64,000 nt of DNA from Agromyces sp. S2-1-8 (GTDB lineage: Bacteria > Actinomycetota > Actinomycetes > Actinomycetales > Microbacteriaceae). Below are positions 63,647 through 64,000 of this stretch, one piece after another. The translations under genes were made by a program, and so were the position numbers. The first letter of the stretch is position 1, and each line of letters starts with the position of its first letter. The DNA lies in NCBI RefSeq assembly GCF_021129215.1, contig NZ_JAJOLP010000001.1:1178001-1242000 (forward strand), read 5' to 3'. Under the pieces are notes generated by a model that had not been told where the DNA came from, did no database searches, and was given only the letters and a program-made list of their open reading frames with translations.

Positions 63647-64000
63647 ATGATGACCGCACCAGCAGACCTCCGCCCGGTGACCGGGGAGGCATCCGATGCC
63701 GACGGCCAGGCCGCGTTCGACGCGATCATCGCCGCCGACTCGCGCATCGAACCCCGCGACTGGATGCCGGAGGCCTACCGCAAGACGCTCATCCGCCAGA
63801 TCTCGCAGCACGCGCACTCCGAGATCATCGGCATGCAGCCCGAGTCGAACTGGATCACGCGGGCGCCGAGCCTCAAGCGCAAGGCGATCCTCATGGCGAA
63901 GGTGCAGGACGAGGCGGGCCACGGCCTGTACCTCTACTCGGCGGCGCAGACGCTCGGCATCTCGCGTGAGGAGATGATGCAGCAGCTCATCGAGGGGCGC
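63647..64000 (+). CDS. paaA: PaaA, oxygenase subunit of phenylacetyl-CoA epoxidase (5' part)
   Basis: The first 118 codons of the catalytic subunit; the gene runs off the window in frame. [48 protein letters not shown] is the PaaA core in which DEAGH gives a Glu-x2-His di-iron ligand pair. The complex adds oxygen to phenylacetyl-CoA. AGGAG precedes the start; ATG 63647 or 63650 may be used. The paaBCDE genes would follow to the right. Confidence 0.95.
   Translation, partial: MMTAPADLRPVTGEASDADGQAAFDAIIAADSRIEPRDWMPEAYRKTLIRQISQHAHSEIIGMQPESNWITRAPSLKRKAILMAKVQDEAGHGLYLYSAAQTLGISREEMMQQLIEGR

Overview
The window is very GC-rich, densely coded actinobacterial DNA. Codon use, gene families and many leaderless starts fit a Microbacteriaceae-type organism (Agromyces or a relative is my best guess, by inference only). 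I see no tRNA, rRNA, CRISPR array, insertion sequence or prophage. It reads as ordinary chromosome with several catabolic and envelope modules.

Layout. 1-2.3 kb: molybdenum cofactor genes (partial fdhD, mobA, a DUF6457 gene, moeA). 2.5-4.9 kb: a His-rich CopB-type copper ATPase under a CsoR-like operator. 5-6.1 kb: an SDR epimerase. 6.2-12.6 kb and 20.9-23.4 kb: a complete histidine-utilisation set (hutG, hutI, hutU, hutH and an IclR regulator). It is split into three loci that share one palindromic operator. Between them lie a cytoplasmic sulfite-oxidase-like molybdoenzyme with its flavin reductase (7.3-9 kb), a two-component system with a MacAB-like exporter and two cysteine-motif lipoproteins (12.7-18.8 kb), and an M23 endopeptidase. 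23.5-29.3 kb: a LuxR-type regulator that seems to lack its ATPase half, then a 1276-residue secreted Ig-domain protein. 29.3-46.6 kb: mostly envelope and regulatory genes: cupin, ABM-domain membrane protein, two paralogous membrane proteins, HTH regulator with an ABC-2 exporter, LysR with YeiH, acyltransferase, a NarL-type two-component system, YihY, esterase, GNAT and an M14 peptidase. 47-53.4 kb: a DEAD-box helicase with an Arg/Asp repeat tail, a collagen-like membrane protein, a lipoprotein and a RecQ-PRTase fusion.

53.4-64 kb: a phenylacetate catabolism region. It holds an MHS transporter, thiolase, enoyl-CoA hydratase, hydroxyacyl-CoA dehydrogenase and PaaZ, then (after two small genes) a TetR regulator, PaaK and PaaI, and the first 118 codons of PaaA at the right edge. 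Three copies of one operator sit upstream of the transporter, the thiolase operon and the paaI/paaA divergent promoter, so the TetR protein probably controls all three units. Histidine breakdown yields glutamate and phenylacetate breakdown yields acetyl-CoA and succinyl-CoA, so the window is rich in inducible catabolism.

The strongest unexplained signal is a dispersed 9-mer, GAGGCATCC/GGATGCCTC. I counted at least 32 copies by eye where about one is expected. It occurs in different reading frames, over three start codons and in both arms of one terminator. All coordinates and counts were made by eye from the sequence; no searches were run.
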